Positions 1 through 8,705 of a stretch of DNA of 64,000 nt are shown here, in pieces. The DNA comes from Methylovulum sp. (GTDB lineage Bacteria; Pseudomonadota; Gammaproteobacteria; Methylococcales; Methylomonadaceae): assembly GCA_028712695.1 (NCBI GenBank), contig JAQTQZ010000014.1:1-64000 (forward strand), in the 5' to 3' direction. The notes beneath the pieces are model-generated. The model was not told the DNA's origin and ran no database searches. It saw only the letters and a program-made list of their open reading frames with translations. Numbering within the stretch: position 1 is the first letter of the stretch; each line of letters opens with the position of its first letter. Made by a program: the position numbers and the translations under genes.

Positions 1-878
1 TTTTCCAGCGTGTCGCCTTCTTTGCAAATCTGGCTTAGCAACGCCGGCACATCGATGCACTGAGGTTTTTTCTGTTGCGTTTCCAGACGCGTCAGCAATA
101 ATAAATCGTCAACCAAGTGCTGCATACGCTCGGTCTGGCCTTGCATTTCCTTAAATGAAGAGGTAAGTAACGGCGAGTTGCCATCATCCATATCCTGTAA
201 GGTTTCCAAATAACCTTTAAGCACCGTCAGAGGGGTTCTGAGTTCGTGCGAAACATTAGCAACAAAATCCTTGCGCATGGTTTCCATTTTTTTTAATTGC
301 GTAACATCCTGGGCTAACAACAAACGCAACCCTGAGCCGTAAGGAATAATCCGGACTTCTAAGATTACGCGGTTATTTAGCGGTGAAGGCAAAATAACCG
401 GCACGGCATAATCGCCTGTCTTCAGATAACGGATAAATTCGGGAAACCGGATAAGATTGACAATCCGCTGGCCTTTATCGGTTAGTTGCAACCCTAAAAC
501 CTGTATCGCCGCCTTGTTTGACCACTCAATTTCGTCACTAGCCCGTAAGACCACCGCCGCATCGGGCAAGGCTTCAGTCGATTGGCGGAACTGTTGGATA
601 AGTTTCCTTAACTTCTTTTTACGGCGCTTTTCGTTCTTTTTGATGCGATAAACATGAAAATAAATATCTTCCCAAATACCGGAAGCTTTAGGGTAATGGC
701 CTCTGCCGCCCTTACTTATCCATTTTTGAAACCGGGTGATCTGAAATACCTGGCAGCCTAACAAGATTAACGTCATGGCTAACAAAAACGGCAACAAAAA
801 GCCGGTGCTTGTGCCAAGGGCTAGAGCCGCCAAAAACAGCAGCAGCGCCACACTGATTTCTTTTTGCCAAACCCCCAT
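1..878 (-). CDS. phoR: PhoR phosphate-regulon sensor histidine kinase (C-terminus cut by window edge)
   Basis: Inner-membrane sensor kinase that phosphorylates PhoB under phosphate limitation. My translation from the ATG at 878 runs open to base 1, giving about 292 residues. It begins with a hydrophobic hairpin (about residues 8-48), then a basic linker, a PAS-like region (about 95-195) containing LPDAAVVLRASDEIEWSN, and a HisKA dimerisation domain with the H-box SHELRTPLTVLKGYLETL. The phosphoacceptor is His211. The ATP-binding domain lies beyond the window. The gene starts 3 bp after the stop of phoB, so the two form a leftward operon. PhoR is preferred over other kinases because of the short membrane hairpin without a large periplasmic loop, the PAS domain and the phoB partner. 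Confidence 0.93.
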   Translation of the reverse strand, partial: MGVWQKEISVALLLFLAALALGTSTGFLLPFLLAMTLILLGCQVFQITRFQKWISKGGRGHYPKASGIWEDIYFHVYRIKKNEKRRKKKLRKLIQQFRQSTEALPDAAVVLRASDEIEWSNKAAIQVLGLQLTDKGQRIVNLIRFPEFIRYLKTGDYAVPVILPSPLNNRVILEVRIIPYGSGLRLLLAQDVTQLKKMETMRKDFVANVSHELRTPLTVLKGYLETLQDMDDGNSPLLTSSFKEMQGQTERMQHLVDDLLLLTRLETQQKKPQCIDVPALLSQICKEGDTLE

Positions 879-881
879 GCG

Positions 882-1574
882 TCAATCCATTAATGAAAAC
901 CGATAGCCGAATCCCCGCACTGTTTGCACTAGGTCTTCACGTCCGTATTCACCAAGAATTTTTCTTAACCGCCGGATATGCACGTCTATCGTGCGTTCTT
1001 CAATATAGACACTGCGCCCCCAAACTTGGTCGAGCAATTGGGTACGGCTGTAGACCTTGTCGGGATGGGTCATAAAAAACTGCATCAGGCGGAATTCAGT
1101 GGGGCTCACTTCCAACTGGTTAGCGCCAATACTCAGCCGGTGCTGCTCGGTATCCAAGACCAAATCGCCCAGCGTAATTTGCGCCATCCCCATTATTTTA
1201 CCGCTTCTGCGCAGCACGGCACGGATCCGCGCAACCAACTCTTTGGGTGAAAAAGGTTTGGTGATGTAATCGTCGGCACCTATTTCAAGCCCTTTGACCT
1301 TATCTTCTTCTTCACCACGTGCGGTCAGCAAAATAATGGGCAGTTCCCGATACGCAGGCTCTTTTTTTAAACGCCTGGCCCATTCGACACCGCTGATGCC
1401 AGGCAACATCCAATCTAACAGGATTAAGTCCGGTGCCACGTCATCCAAGCATTTTTGCGCTTCTTCAGCATCGACTGCAGCAACTGACTTATAGCCCGCC
1501 TGCTCAAGCACCATCATTAGCATGCCCCTGATAGCATCTTCATCTTCAACAACAAGAATAGTAAGTCTTGACAT
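882..1574 (-). CDS. phoB: PhoB phosphate-regulon response regulator
   Basis: OmpR/PhoB-family transcription factor that activates phosphate-scavenging genes when phosphorylated by PhoR. The receiver domain (about residues 5-118) has the acidic pocket VVEDED, phosphoacceptor Asp54 in LILLDWMLPG, and the Thr/Lys switch residues (LLTARGEEEDKVKGLEIGADDY...TKPF). The C-terminal winged helix (about 135-228) ends with RTIDVHIRRLRKILG and VQTVRGFGYRFS. An upstream in-frame extension to 1661 is open but does not look like receiver sequence, so the start is placed at MSRLTILVVED, giving 230 residues, the usual length. phoR follows 3 bp downstream. Confidence 0.95.
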   Translation of the reverse strand: MSRLTILVVEDEDAIRGMLMMVLEQAGYKSVAAVDAEEAQKCLDDVAPDLILLDWMLPGISGVEWARRLKKEPAYRELPIILLTARGEEEDKVKGLEIGADDYITKPFSPKELVARIRAVLRRSGKIMGMAQITLGDLVLDTEQHRLSIGANQLEVSPTEFRLMQFFMTHPDKVYSRTQLLDQVWGRSVYIEERTIDVHIRRLRKILGEYGREDLVQTVRGFGYRFSLMD

Positions 1575-1595
1575 ACAATTAATAAAAATAGCTTT

Positions 1596-1638
1596 ATGAG
1601 AATAAAGTGACAAAGCGTTTATTGCTTTTTCATGACAA
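1596..1638 (-). promoter_or_regulatory. Possible Pho box upstream of phoB
   Basis: Read on the minus strand, 1613-1596 is TTGTCAC-TTTA-TTCTCAT, two 7-base units separated by 4 AT-rich bases. This resembles the PhoB site (CTGTCAT repeats with a 4-base AT-rich spacer). A further TTGTCAT lies at 1638-1632. The pair sits about 20 bases before the phoB start codon, which suits autoregulation. The match is imperfect and no clear -10 box confirms it, so this is suggestive only. Confidence 0.35.
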
Positions 1639-1743
1639 CAAACATCCCTATATAATAACATTTTACCTTATTATTGCTCATTTAGGGCGGCCACGCTGTG
1701 TGCCCGGTATAATAGACCGCCCACCACCTGTCCAAAATCAACT

Positions 1744-2727
1744 ATGCCACTACCCAACATGATGCGGGTCATGGAAATTGAAGGCTTCGCATTAAAATCC
1801 GGCAACCGCCACACGCCAACACCTGCAGTCGGCCAAGTGCTGATAAAAGTCGCCTGCGCCGGGGTCAATCGGCCTGATGTCATGCAACGTAAAGGCTTAT
1901 ATCCTGCCCCACTGGGCGCGTCGGATATCCCAGGTTTAGAAATTTCAGGCACCGTTATCGCCTTAGGCAACTCAGTGCATCACTTAAAAACCGGCGACAA
2001 GGTCTGCGCCTTGGTGACCGGTGGCGGCTATGCAGAATACTGCATTGCTTCTGCAGCTTTATGCTTACCCGTACCTGCCGGATTTTCAATACAGGAAGCA
2101 GCAGCCTTGCCGGAGACTTTTTTTACTGTCTGGAGCAATGTCTTCGACCGCGCCCAGTTATTGCCTGGCGAAACCCTACTGATTCATGGCGGCGGCAGTG
2201 GCATAGGCACCACAGCAATACAGCTTGCCAAAGCCTTCCATGCCAAAGTGATTATCACCGCTGGCTCGGAAGCTAAATGCAAATTCTGTGTCGGGCTGGG
2301 AGCGGATGCCGCAATCAATTACCAAGAACAAGATTTTGTTGCAGAAATTGACCGGCTCACTGGTTCTAAAGGCGTCGATGTGATTCTCGACATGATAGGC
2401 GGCGACTATTTTCCCCGTAACCTGAAATGTATGGCTTTTGATGCCCGACTGGTACAAATCGCCCTGCAAAATGGCGTAAAATCCGAGATTAACTTATTAC
2501 CCGTGATGTTGAAACGCCTGACCATCACCGGCTCGACATTAAGGGCGCGGGATGATCGCTTCAAGGCCGATATTGCCCGTAAACTGCTTGATAAAGTCTG
2601 GCCCTTACTGGAGGCAGGCAGCATCAAGCCCGTCATCCATTCCACTTTTGCCTTGGAAATGGCCGCTACCGCCCATGCGTTGATGGAAAGCAGCCAACAC
2701 ATCGGCAAAATCATCCTACAGGTATAA
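1744..2727 (+). CDS. Zinc-independent NAD(P)H quinone oxidoreductase (QOR/PIG3-like MDR family)
   Basis: Medium-chain dehydrogenase/reductase of the quinone oxidoreductase type, expected to be soluble and NADPH-dependent. The N-terminal GroES-like domain carries VACAGVNRPDVMQRKGLYP and PGLEISGTV. The Rossmann domain has the coenzyme-binding segment LLIHGGGSGIGTTAIQLAKA, followed by the family's VDVILDMIGGDYFPRNLKC region. The 327-residue length matches the family. No structural-zinc cysteine cluster is seen, which separates it from alcohol dehydrogenases. It is divergent from phoB and is followed after 4 bp by the sulfurtransferase gene, so the two are probably co-transcribed. The physiological substrate cannot be deduced. 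Confidence 0.9.
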   Translation: MPLPNMMRVMEIEGFALKSGNRHTPTPAVGQVLIKVACAGVNRPDVMQRKGLYPAPLGASDIPGLEISGTVIALGNSVHHLKTGDKVCALVTGGGYAEYCIASAALCLPVPAGFSIQEAAALPETFFTVWSNVFDRAQLLPGETLLIHGGGSGIGTTAIQLAKAFHAKVIITAGSEAKCKFCVGLGADAAINYQEQDFVAEIDRLTGSKGVDVILDMIGGDYFPRNLKCMAFDARLVQIALQNGVKSEINLLPVMLKRLTITGSTLRARDDRFKADIARKLLDKVWPLLEAGSIKPVIHSTFALEMAATAHALMESSQHIGKIILQV

Positions 2728-2731
2728 AACT

Positions 2732-3580
2732 ATGAGCTACACCACGTTAATTTGTCCAACAAATCTTCATCAACAGTTAAATAATCCCGATTGGGTCATT
2801 GTCGATTGCCGGTTTTCCCTGAACGACACCGATGCAGGCGGCTATGCTTACCGTCATGGCCATCTGCCGAGTGCACGCTATGCGCATTTGGACAAAGACT
2901 TGTCAGCCACAATCACTGGTTGCACTGGCCGCCACCCGCTACCTGGCTTTAAGGTATTGGCAAAAAAACTAGGCGACTGGGGCATAAGCAACACCAGCCA
3001 AGTTGTCGTTTATGACGATGCGGGCGGCGCGTTTTCTGGACGCTTGTGGTGGTTGCTACGGTGTCTGGGACATGAAAAAGTTGCCGTATTGAATGGCGGA
3101 ATCCAGCACTGGCAACAACAAGGCTATAACCTGACCGCAACCTTACCCAGCATTAAACCTGTGACGTTTCGGCCTTATCCCAACACCAATCACTGGCTTA
3201 CGGCAAGGCAAGTTGAAGATGGCCTGGCGCGAAAAACGTTACGCCTTATTGATGCCAGATCACCTGAGCGCTATGCGGGCAAACAAGAACCCATAGACCC
3301 CGTTGCCGGACATATTCCTGGGGCATTAAACCGGCCGTTTCAGTTAAACCTTGACAAGCACGGCCTTTTTTTATCAGCCAAGGAATTACGTCGGCAATTC
3401 CAGCAGTTGATTGGCGATATTCCCGCCGGACAAGTCGCCCATAACTGCGGCTCTGGCGTGACGGCCTGTCATAACTTACTCGCGATGGAACACGCCGGAT
3501 TAACCGGTTCTAAACTGTATGCAGGCTCATGGAGTGAATGGATTAGAGATAAAAATCGGGGCGTTGCCATTCAGGAATAA
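2732..3580 (+). CDS. sseA: 3-mercaptopyruvate/thiosulfate sulfurtransferase (double rhodanese)
   Basis: Two-domain rhodanese of 282 residues that transfers sulfane sulfur to a thiol acceptor or cyanide. Domain 1 (about residues 5-125) contains WVIVDCRFSLND and VVVYDDAGGAFSGRLWW. Domain 2 (about 150-275) contains LRLIDARSPERYAGKQEPID and GHIPGALNRPF, and the active-site loop HNCGSGVTACHNL with catalytic Cys239. The CGSGVT loop is the form typical of mercaptopyruvate sulfurtransferases; thiosulfate-preferring enzymes usually have CRKGVT. The start is 4 bp behind the quinone oxidoreductase stop, suggesting one transcript. Confidence 0.9.
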   Translation: MSYTTLICPTNLHQQLNNPDWVIVDCRFSLNDTDAGGYAYRHGHLPSARYAHLDKDLSATITGCTGRHPLPGFKVLAKKLGDWGISNTSQVVVYDDAGGAFSGRLWWLLRCLGHEKVAVLNGGIQHWQQQGYNLTATLPSIKPVTFRPYPNTNHWLTARQVEDGLARKTLRLIDARSPERYAGKQEPIDPVAGHIPGALNRPFQLNLDKHGLFLSAKELRRQFQQLIGDIPAGQVAHNCGSGVTACHNLLAMEHAGLTGSKLYAGSWSEWIRDKNRGVAIQE

Positions 3581-3697
3581 CGATGCGGCACTATCTAACC
3601 CAACCAAATAGTCTGCCATGATTTACGAATAGTTATAAACTGTGGAGAAACCAAGATCTTTTGCAATCCCACCTTCAATCTAGCGGATCATAATCTA

Positions 3698-4564
3698 ATG
3701 AAACAACTTACGCCGGAAGGCCAACAACTCATCAACAACCTTGCCCAGCGCTATCATTTCAGTCCTGATGCCGTTTTCAGCCTGCTGCAATCGGTCATCA
3801 ACGGCAACGGTTCCATGGCACAGTTTAACCACCCTGAATTTGGCGGCTCCGGCCAATGGATGAAAGGCGGCATGATTATGCTAGGGGATATGTTTAATAA
3901 TGGCTTAAAAAATAGTGTCAGCGGGTTGTGCCAAGAACTCTCCAACCTGATTGCCAACCAACCGGGACTGATTCAAAGCGGCAGCTTTCAGTCACAACAT
4001 CAAGGCAATCAGCAACAAAGCAACTACGGCAGCAATTATGCGGGCACGGACGGACAACAACAAAATAACGCAGGTTCTATGGGCGCCGTTAGCTTATTTG
4101 TGCCGCCACCAGCGGGCAGCTCTGGAAACTGGTGGCCTGCTGGCCTGCAATTCCCTACCAGCACTGGTGCGCAAAACAATGTGCGTTATGCTTATTTTGC
4201 CACCATTCACCGCTTGGCTATCGATACCCAAGGCCATGTGACGCTTTACGATACGCTAGACCACCAAATCGGTGGTTTTTCGCAACAACAATCGGTAGGT
4301 GGTTCCATTACTTTTACCAGCCAATACGGCGTGGTCGATGTAAAAACACTGCCTATTATTTCTGCCGATAATGTGCCCGTGCAATCGCCGGCCCAAGCCC
4401 AACCTGCCGCGTCTTTTCAAACCCGTCAGGCGAATACAAATGTTAGTGCCCAAGAAGCCGATATTTTCAGCGCTATTGAAAAATTAGCCCATCTGAAAGA
4501 TAAAGGCATCTTGACCGATGCGGAGTACAGCGCCAAAAAAGCGGAGCTGCTGGGTAGACTGTAG
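3698..4564 (+). CDS. SHOCT-domain protein of unknown function
   Basis: A 288-residue protein without an obvious signal peptide. The N-terminal part (about 1-85) is a conserved-looking helical/glycine segment (LTPEGQQLINNLAQRYHFSP, then GQWMKGGMIMLGDMFNNGLK). A Gln/Asn/Ser-rich low-complexity linker follows (about 90-130), then a beta-rich domain (about 135-225). The last about 32 residues, IFSAIEKLAHLKDKGILTD and EYSAKKAELLGRL, fit the SHOCT module, a short C-terminal helical domain thought to mediate oligomerisation or attachment. The gene converges on the PKD-repeat gene across a shared hairpin. The family is recognisable by its domain order, but its function is not known to me. Confidence 0.75.
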   Translation: MKQLTPEGQQLINNLAQRYHFSPDAVFSLLQSVINGNGSMAQFNHPEFGGSGQWMKGGMIMLGDMFNNGLKNSVSGLCQELSNLIANQPGLIQSGSFQSQHQGNQQQSNYGSNYAGTDGQQQNNAGSMGAVSLFVPPPAGSSGNWWPAGLQFPTSTGAQNNVRYAYFATIHRLAIDTQGHVTLYDTLDHQIGGFSQQQSVGGSITFTSQYGVVDVKTLPIISADNVPVQSPAQAQPAASFQTRQANTNVSAQEADIFSAIEKLAHLKDKGILTDAEYSAKKAELLGRL

Positions 4565-4654
4565 ATTATCCAATCCTATAGGCCACCCGTTTTTCGCAGC
4601 TATGCCCAAAGATAAGCCACACATCATCGAGATACACGAAGTACCGTAAACACT

Positions 4655-4695
4655 AAAAAAATAGGCAGGCACATTAAATTTGCCTGCCTATTTTT
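4655..4695. terminator. Bidirectional intrinsic terminator between convergent genes
   Basis: AAAAATAGGCAGGCA pairs perfectly with TGCCTGCCTATTTTT across an 8-9 base loop. The A-run on one side and T-run on the other make it a terminator for both the rightward SHOCT gene and the leftward PKD-repeat gene. Confidence 0.85.
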
Positions 4696-4724
4696 CACTG
4701 CTACCCGATGATTACCTATCGTGG

Positions 4725-6314
4725 TTAATCATCACCATCTCCATTACCGCTGTCTCCATCTCCATCTCCATCTCCATCTCCATCTCCATCCCCATCTCCA
4801 TCCCCATCTCCATCTCCATCTCCATCTCCACCGTTATTCAGTATCACCGTTAACGTTTTGGTCTGTTGGGTAAGTTGGTTGCCCACCTGATCGCTTATTA
4901 CAACGTAAACAGTATGCTCACCTGCCATTTTCGGCGTGTAATGTCCATACAGTTTATAAACATCCTTAAACGAAATGCGCTTTTGCTCAACAATTAGCGT
5001 CGTATTGTCAGGCTTTTTCACACTGACTTTGACTAGGACGGGTATATTGACATGGCCAACATTGTTTAAAGCAGTGAGCTTGGCTTGTATCGCAACCGAT
5101 TGACCGAACGCTTGAAGCGTTAATGTGGAAGGATTAACATCAAGCGTAAGATCGACGCCGACTTCCCCGGCAGGAGGATTGCTGACCTTAATTAATACCG
5201 AGTCGGGCTTACTATTAACCAAACCATCATTAACGATGAGCTGTGCCACATATTCGCCAATTTTATCTGCTACAAACGTCGGTTTCGCAATTTTTGGATT
5301 TGATAGTGCCGCTGTGCTGCCTACCGGTTTCTTGGTGAATGACCATTGGTATGTCAATGGATCACGGTCGGCATCAAAGCCACTGCCATTAAGCGATATT
5401 TCATCATTGAGCAGCGCATTTTTATCCAGGCCTGCCTTAGCTACCGGGGCAATATTGCCTGTCCCTGCGGTAATGTTCACTGAATCTGGGGCACTGTTTA
5501 CCTTACCATCGTTGACGATAAGCGTTGCCACATAGAGCCCTGTCACATCCGCTTTAAATGTCGGCATTAATGCTGTCGCGTTCGATAATTGTGCAGTGCT
5601 GCCAGCGGGTTTTTTCAGCGTCCAATGGTAGGTCAATTGATCATTGTTTGCATCGGTTCCAACACCGTTAAGCTTGACAACAGTATTAGGCAAAACATGC
5701 CGGTCCAACCCAGCATTCGCTACAGGGGGAGTATTGCCTGCCGGCCCCACGGTAACAATCACTGAATCTGCCGGACTGTTTAATTTGCCGTCGTTGACTA
5801 TCAACTGTGCGGTATATTGCCCCACCAGGTCAGCTGAAAACGAAGGTGAGGCGACCGTTTTACTTGACAAGACCGCTTTGCTGCCTATTGGTTTTTTTAT
5901 AAGTGACCATGTGAATGTCAACGCATCGCCTTCCTTATCGGTTCCAGTCCCTTGTAGGGTAACCGTTACAGGAAGCGTATTCGTGACTGACTGGTCTGGC
6001 CCTGCATTGGCCGTTGGCGCAGTATTTGCTGAGGGTGGCAAACTACATAAAATGGCTGAAATTGCGGACGTAGGTTTATGGCCGGCATTAGCATAAGCGT
6101 TGCCGGTCGCATTTTTTACATAGGAATTGTCATGGCATGTTGTGCAACCTACGGATACATTACGTACCGAGCCCGCACCATTGAGGGTCGCACACTGCGT
6201 GTTAAGATTATTGAAGTAAGTTGACGTCGCCCACGCAACATTGCCAAGGTTGCCTAACGTCAACACCAGTGCCACAAGGCTTTTGTAAGCCGGTTTATAT
6301 CTATACCGTTTCAT
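4725..6314 (-). CDS. Secreted PKD/Ig-like repeat protein with one c-type heme motif and Gly-Asp tail
   Basis: A 529-residue exported protein. Residues 1-30 are a signal peptide (basic start, LVALVLTLGNLGNVAWATS). The N-terminal part has one cytochrome c motif, CTTCHDN (about residues 57-61), and a further cysteine pair. Three similar about 95-residue PKD/Ig-like repeats follow (about 95-385), each with TPPVANAGLD, a GTD...D.LTY.W sequence and a VNDGKVNS end. A different Ig-like domain (about 390-490) comes next, then a tail of about 30 residues of alternating Gly-Asp with the look of a calcium-binding or flexible acidic linker. The architecture suggests a surface or periplasmic protein. Whether heme is bound is inference from CxxCH. 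It is transcribed alone. Confidence 0.8.
   Translation of the reverse strand: MKRYRYKPAYKSLVALVLTLGNLGNVAWATSTYFNNLNTQCATLNGAGSVRNVSVGCTTCHDNSYVKNATGNAYANAGHKPTSAISAILCSLPPSANTAPTANAGPDQSVTNTLPVTVTLQGTGTDKEGDALTFTWSLIKKPIGSKAVLSSKTVASPSFSADLVGQYTAQLIVNDGKLNSPADSVIVTVGPAGNTPPVANAGLDRHVLPNTVVKLNGVGTDANNDQLTYHWTLKKPAGSTAQLSNATALMPTFKADVTGLYVATLIVNDGKVNSAPDSVNITAGTGNIAPVAKAGLDKNALLNDEISLNGSGFDADRDPLTYQWSFTKKPVGSTAALSNPKIAKPTFVADKIGEYVAQLIVNDGLVNSKPDSVLIKVSNPPAGEVGVDLTLDVNPSTLTLQAFGQSVAIQAKLTALNNVGHVNIPVLVKVSVKKPDNTTLIVEQKRISFKDVYKLYGHYTPKMAGEHTVYVVISDQVGNQLTQQTKTLTVILNNGGDGDGDGDGDGDGDGDGDGDGDGDGDSGNGDGDD
4753..4830. repeat. Hexanucleotide tandem repeat encoding the Gly-Asp tail
   Basis: About thirteen near-identical CATCTC units (some CATCCC) run head to tail. 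On the coding strand they read GGAGAT or GGGGAT, encoding Gly-Asp. Because the unit is 6 bases, slippage changes the tail length by whole Gly-Asp pairs and keeps the frame. Confidence 0.9.
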
Positions 6315-7211
6315 AATGTCTCCAAGTTTGCTTTGCCGGCGCCTTTAGTTTTAAAGAGCCTGACCTAGCAACGCTATTAGTTAAAATGTGTTTTCTGTTC
6401 CCAAAAAAGTGCTTCGCCGCAACTCTCCCCCAACATAGCGAAGCAACATACTGAGCATCAGTAAAAATCTGGCAACCGCCAATCCCGATAAGTTGTGCTT
6501 GTATAACAAAGGGTGGCTACTAAATTAGCCATTAATGCTTGATACTAAAAATTTATAGCCCGTTACTTAGCAGGTCTCCTCTACCGCCCACTAATTAACA
6601 AATAAGATCAGTTGTATGAAAACCAGTATCGCCCATTAGCTGGATAAGACAGTGGATTAAATGTGGTGGTTGGAGCCGTGGAACAAACCTAGATTTGCAC
6701 TCCACAATTGGCGCTTCATATTTAACCTTCTACCAAAGCAATCCCCTATTCCGCACCTCAGACATTATCCGAATAGTGCCAGTTGAATTTTTTGCGTAAC
6801 CAGGCAGCCACAACAGCTAACCTGGAAACTAAGTTATCAGACTGAGATTTTAAAGGAAGCGGGACTAACCAAAAATGGGATCAAGGTAACAATTTTAAGT
6901 GTATAAGCAATCGCAAACTTAAGGCTTGATTCTGTACTGCATGCCTTGGTTTTATTACATATCGGCCTGCCAGGCAATCGGCTATACGCTTGATATTACA
7001 ACCTACCGGTATTTAAAATTGTAGGACTACCATATATTGAACTTAGCCATAGGTATCGGCAAACACATCAAAATCCCCTCTTTTGAAAGCACAACCGCCA
7101 TGATTTGCTTACCCGATTAGCATTGATGTTATAGGATATAATGCTAAAAAAGGGCAATGTAGCTTTTTAAACAGCCTGCCAATTATCAATCACCCACCTA
7201 GAGACCAAACC
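6315..7211. other. Long non-coding stretch upstream of hoxH
   Basis: About 900 bases with stops in all frames and no recognisable gene or remnant of hydrogenase subunits. It should contain the leftward promoter of the PKD-repeat gene and the rightward promoter of hoxH. The only promoter-like element I can name is GGATATAATGC at about 7134-7144, a good -10 hexamer about 70 bases before hoxH, without a convincing -35. An RpoN or regulator site could be present but I do not see one clearly. Confidence 0.5.
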
Positions 7212-8705
7212 ATGTACGATCATTTAGAAACCGCCGAAAATCGGGATAGCTTAAAACGCGTCGTTGTTGACCCCGTCTCCCGTGTTGAAGGGCATGGCAA
7301 AGTCACGTTATTGCTGGATGAAAACAATAAAGTCCAACAAGCCCGTTTACATATTGTCGAATTCAGGGGGTTTGAACGCTTTATTCAAGGCCGCCCGTAC
7401 TGGGAATTGCCGGTTTTAGTGCAGCGTTTATGCGGTATCTGTCCCGTCAGCCATCATCTGGCGGCGGCTAAAGCCATCGATCAATTGGTCGGCATTGACC
7501 CAGAAAACCTGCCGGTATCCGCCGATAAATTGCGCCGCCTGTTACATTTTGGGCAAGTCATGCAATCGCACGCACTGCATTTTTTTCATTTATCCAGCCC
7601 AGATTTGTTGTTCGGTTTTGAAAGCGAGATTAACAAACGCTCGATTGTCGCTGTGCTGGAAAACTTTCCAGATATAGGCCTACAAGGCGTAAAGCTGCGT
7701 AAATACGGCCAGGAAGTGATCCGCATGGTGTCGGGCAAACGTATCCACGGTACCGGCGCAATTGCCGGCGGCATGAATAAAGCCTTGAGCAAAGCCGAGC
7801 GTGACACCTTGCTTGAAGACATCGACCAGATGATTACGTGGGCGTCAAGCTCGGTGGCATTAATTAAAAAAGTGCATTGTGCCAACCTGCCCTATTACGA
7901 TGATTTCGCCAGCATCCGCAGCAATTATCTGGGTCTGACCAAACCGGATGGTGCACTGGAGCTTTACCACGGCGGCATTCGTGCCAAAAACGCAGAAGGC
8001 GAAACCCTCCTCGACCATTTCGATTATTGCCGCTATAACGATATTATCCATGAAGAAGTGCGTTCTTGGACATACATGAAATTCCCTTATCTGTTGTCGC
8101 TAGGTCAAGAAAACGGCTGGTATCGGGTCGGGCCTTTAGCGCGGGTGAACAACTGCGACCACATCAACACGCCATTGGCGGAAGCGGCGCGGGTGGAGTT
8201 TAAGGCGCATGGCAACGAGGCGATGGTGCACAGCACCTTGGCCTTCCATTGGACGCGCTTGATTGAGCTCCTGCATTGTGCGGAAAGCATTAAAGAACTG
8301 CTGTTCGATCCTGACATTATGACCGGAGAACTGGTCGCACAGGGCGAGAAACGCTACGAAGGCATCGGCGTGATTGAAGCGCCACGCGGCACTTTATTCC
8401 ATCATTACCAAGTCGATGAAAATGACATCGTCACCAAAGCCAATTTAATCGTCTCGACCACCAGCAATAATATGGCGATGAATGAATCAGTGCGCCAAGT
8501 TGCCGCCGAGTACTTGTCAGGACGTGAATTGACCGAGCCGTTATTGAATAATCTGGAAGTGGCGATCCGCGCCTATGACCCGTGTTTGTCCTGTGCCACC
8601 CATGCGGTCGGAAAAATGCCCCTGCAGCTTGAATTGCTTGATGCCGATGGCAAGCTGATTGACAAATTGGTTAAGCATACTGACGGCCAAATTGAGCGGA
8701 TCTGA
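7212..8705 (+). CDS. hoxH: HoxH-type [NiFe] hydrogenase large subunit (group 3)
   Basis: Catalytic subunit that holds the Ni-Fe(CN)2(CO) site of a soluble NAD(P)-linked or bidirectional hydrogenase. The N-terminal signature is DPVSRVEGHGKV and the first nickel motif is RLCGICPVSHHLAAAKA with Cys74 and Cys77. The second nickel motif DPCLSCATH has Cys458 and Cys461. It is followed by a C-terminal extension of about 33 residues after His464 (AVGKMPLQLE...), the part removed by a maturation protease. The 497-residue length and FRGFERFIQGRPYWELP fit HoxH. The next gene is the matching protease, overlapping at TGATG. No small subunit (HoxY) or diaphorase genes (HoxEFU) lie on either side. Confidence 0.9.
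   Translation: MYDHLETAENRDSLKRVVVDPVSRVEGHGKVTLLLDENNKVQQARLHIVEFRGFERFIQGRPYWELPVLVQRLCGICPVSHHLAAAKAIDQLVGIDPENLPVSADKLRRLLHFGQVMQSHALHFFHLSSPDLLFGFESEINKRSIVAVLENFPDIGLQGVKLRKYGQEVIRMVSGKRIHGTGAIAGGMNKALSKAERDTLLEDIDQMITWASSSVALIKKVHCANLPYYDDFASIRSNYLGLTKPDGALELYHGGIRAKNAEGETLLDHFDYCRYNDIIHEEVRSWTYMKFPYLLSLGQENGWYRVGPLARVNNCDHINTPLAEAARVEFKAHGNEAMVHSTLAFHWTRLIELLHCAESIKELLFDPDIMTGELVAQGEKRYEGIGVIEAPRGTLFHHYQVDENDIVTKANLIVSTTSNNMAMNESVRQVAAEYLSGRELTEPLLNNLEVAIRAYDPCLSCATHAVGKMPLQLELLDADGKLIDKLVKHTDGQIERI

Noticed and set aside
4753-4830. Possible CRISPR or satellite array
   Set aside because: The 6-base unit is a coding microsatellite; there are no spacers.
5125-6096. Two plus-strand reading frames of 136 and 150 codons
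   Set aside because: They mirror the PKD repeats on the opposite strand and repeat in step with them, so they are shadows.
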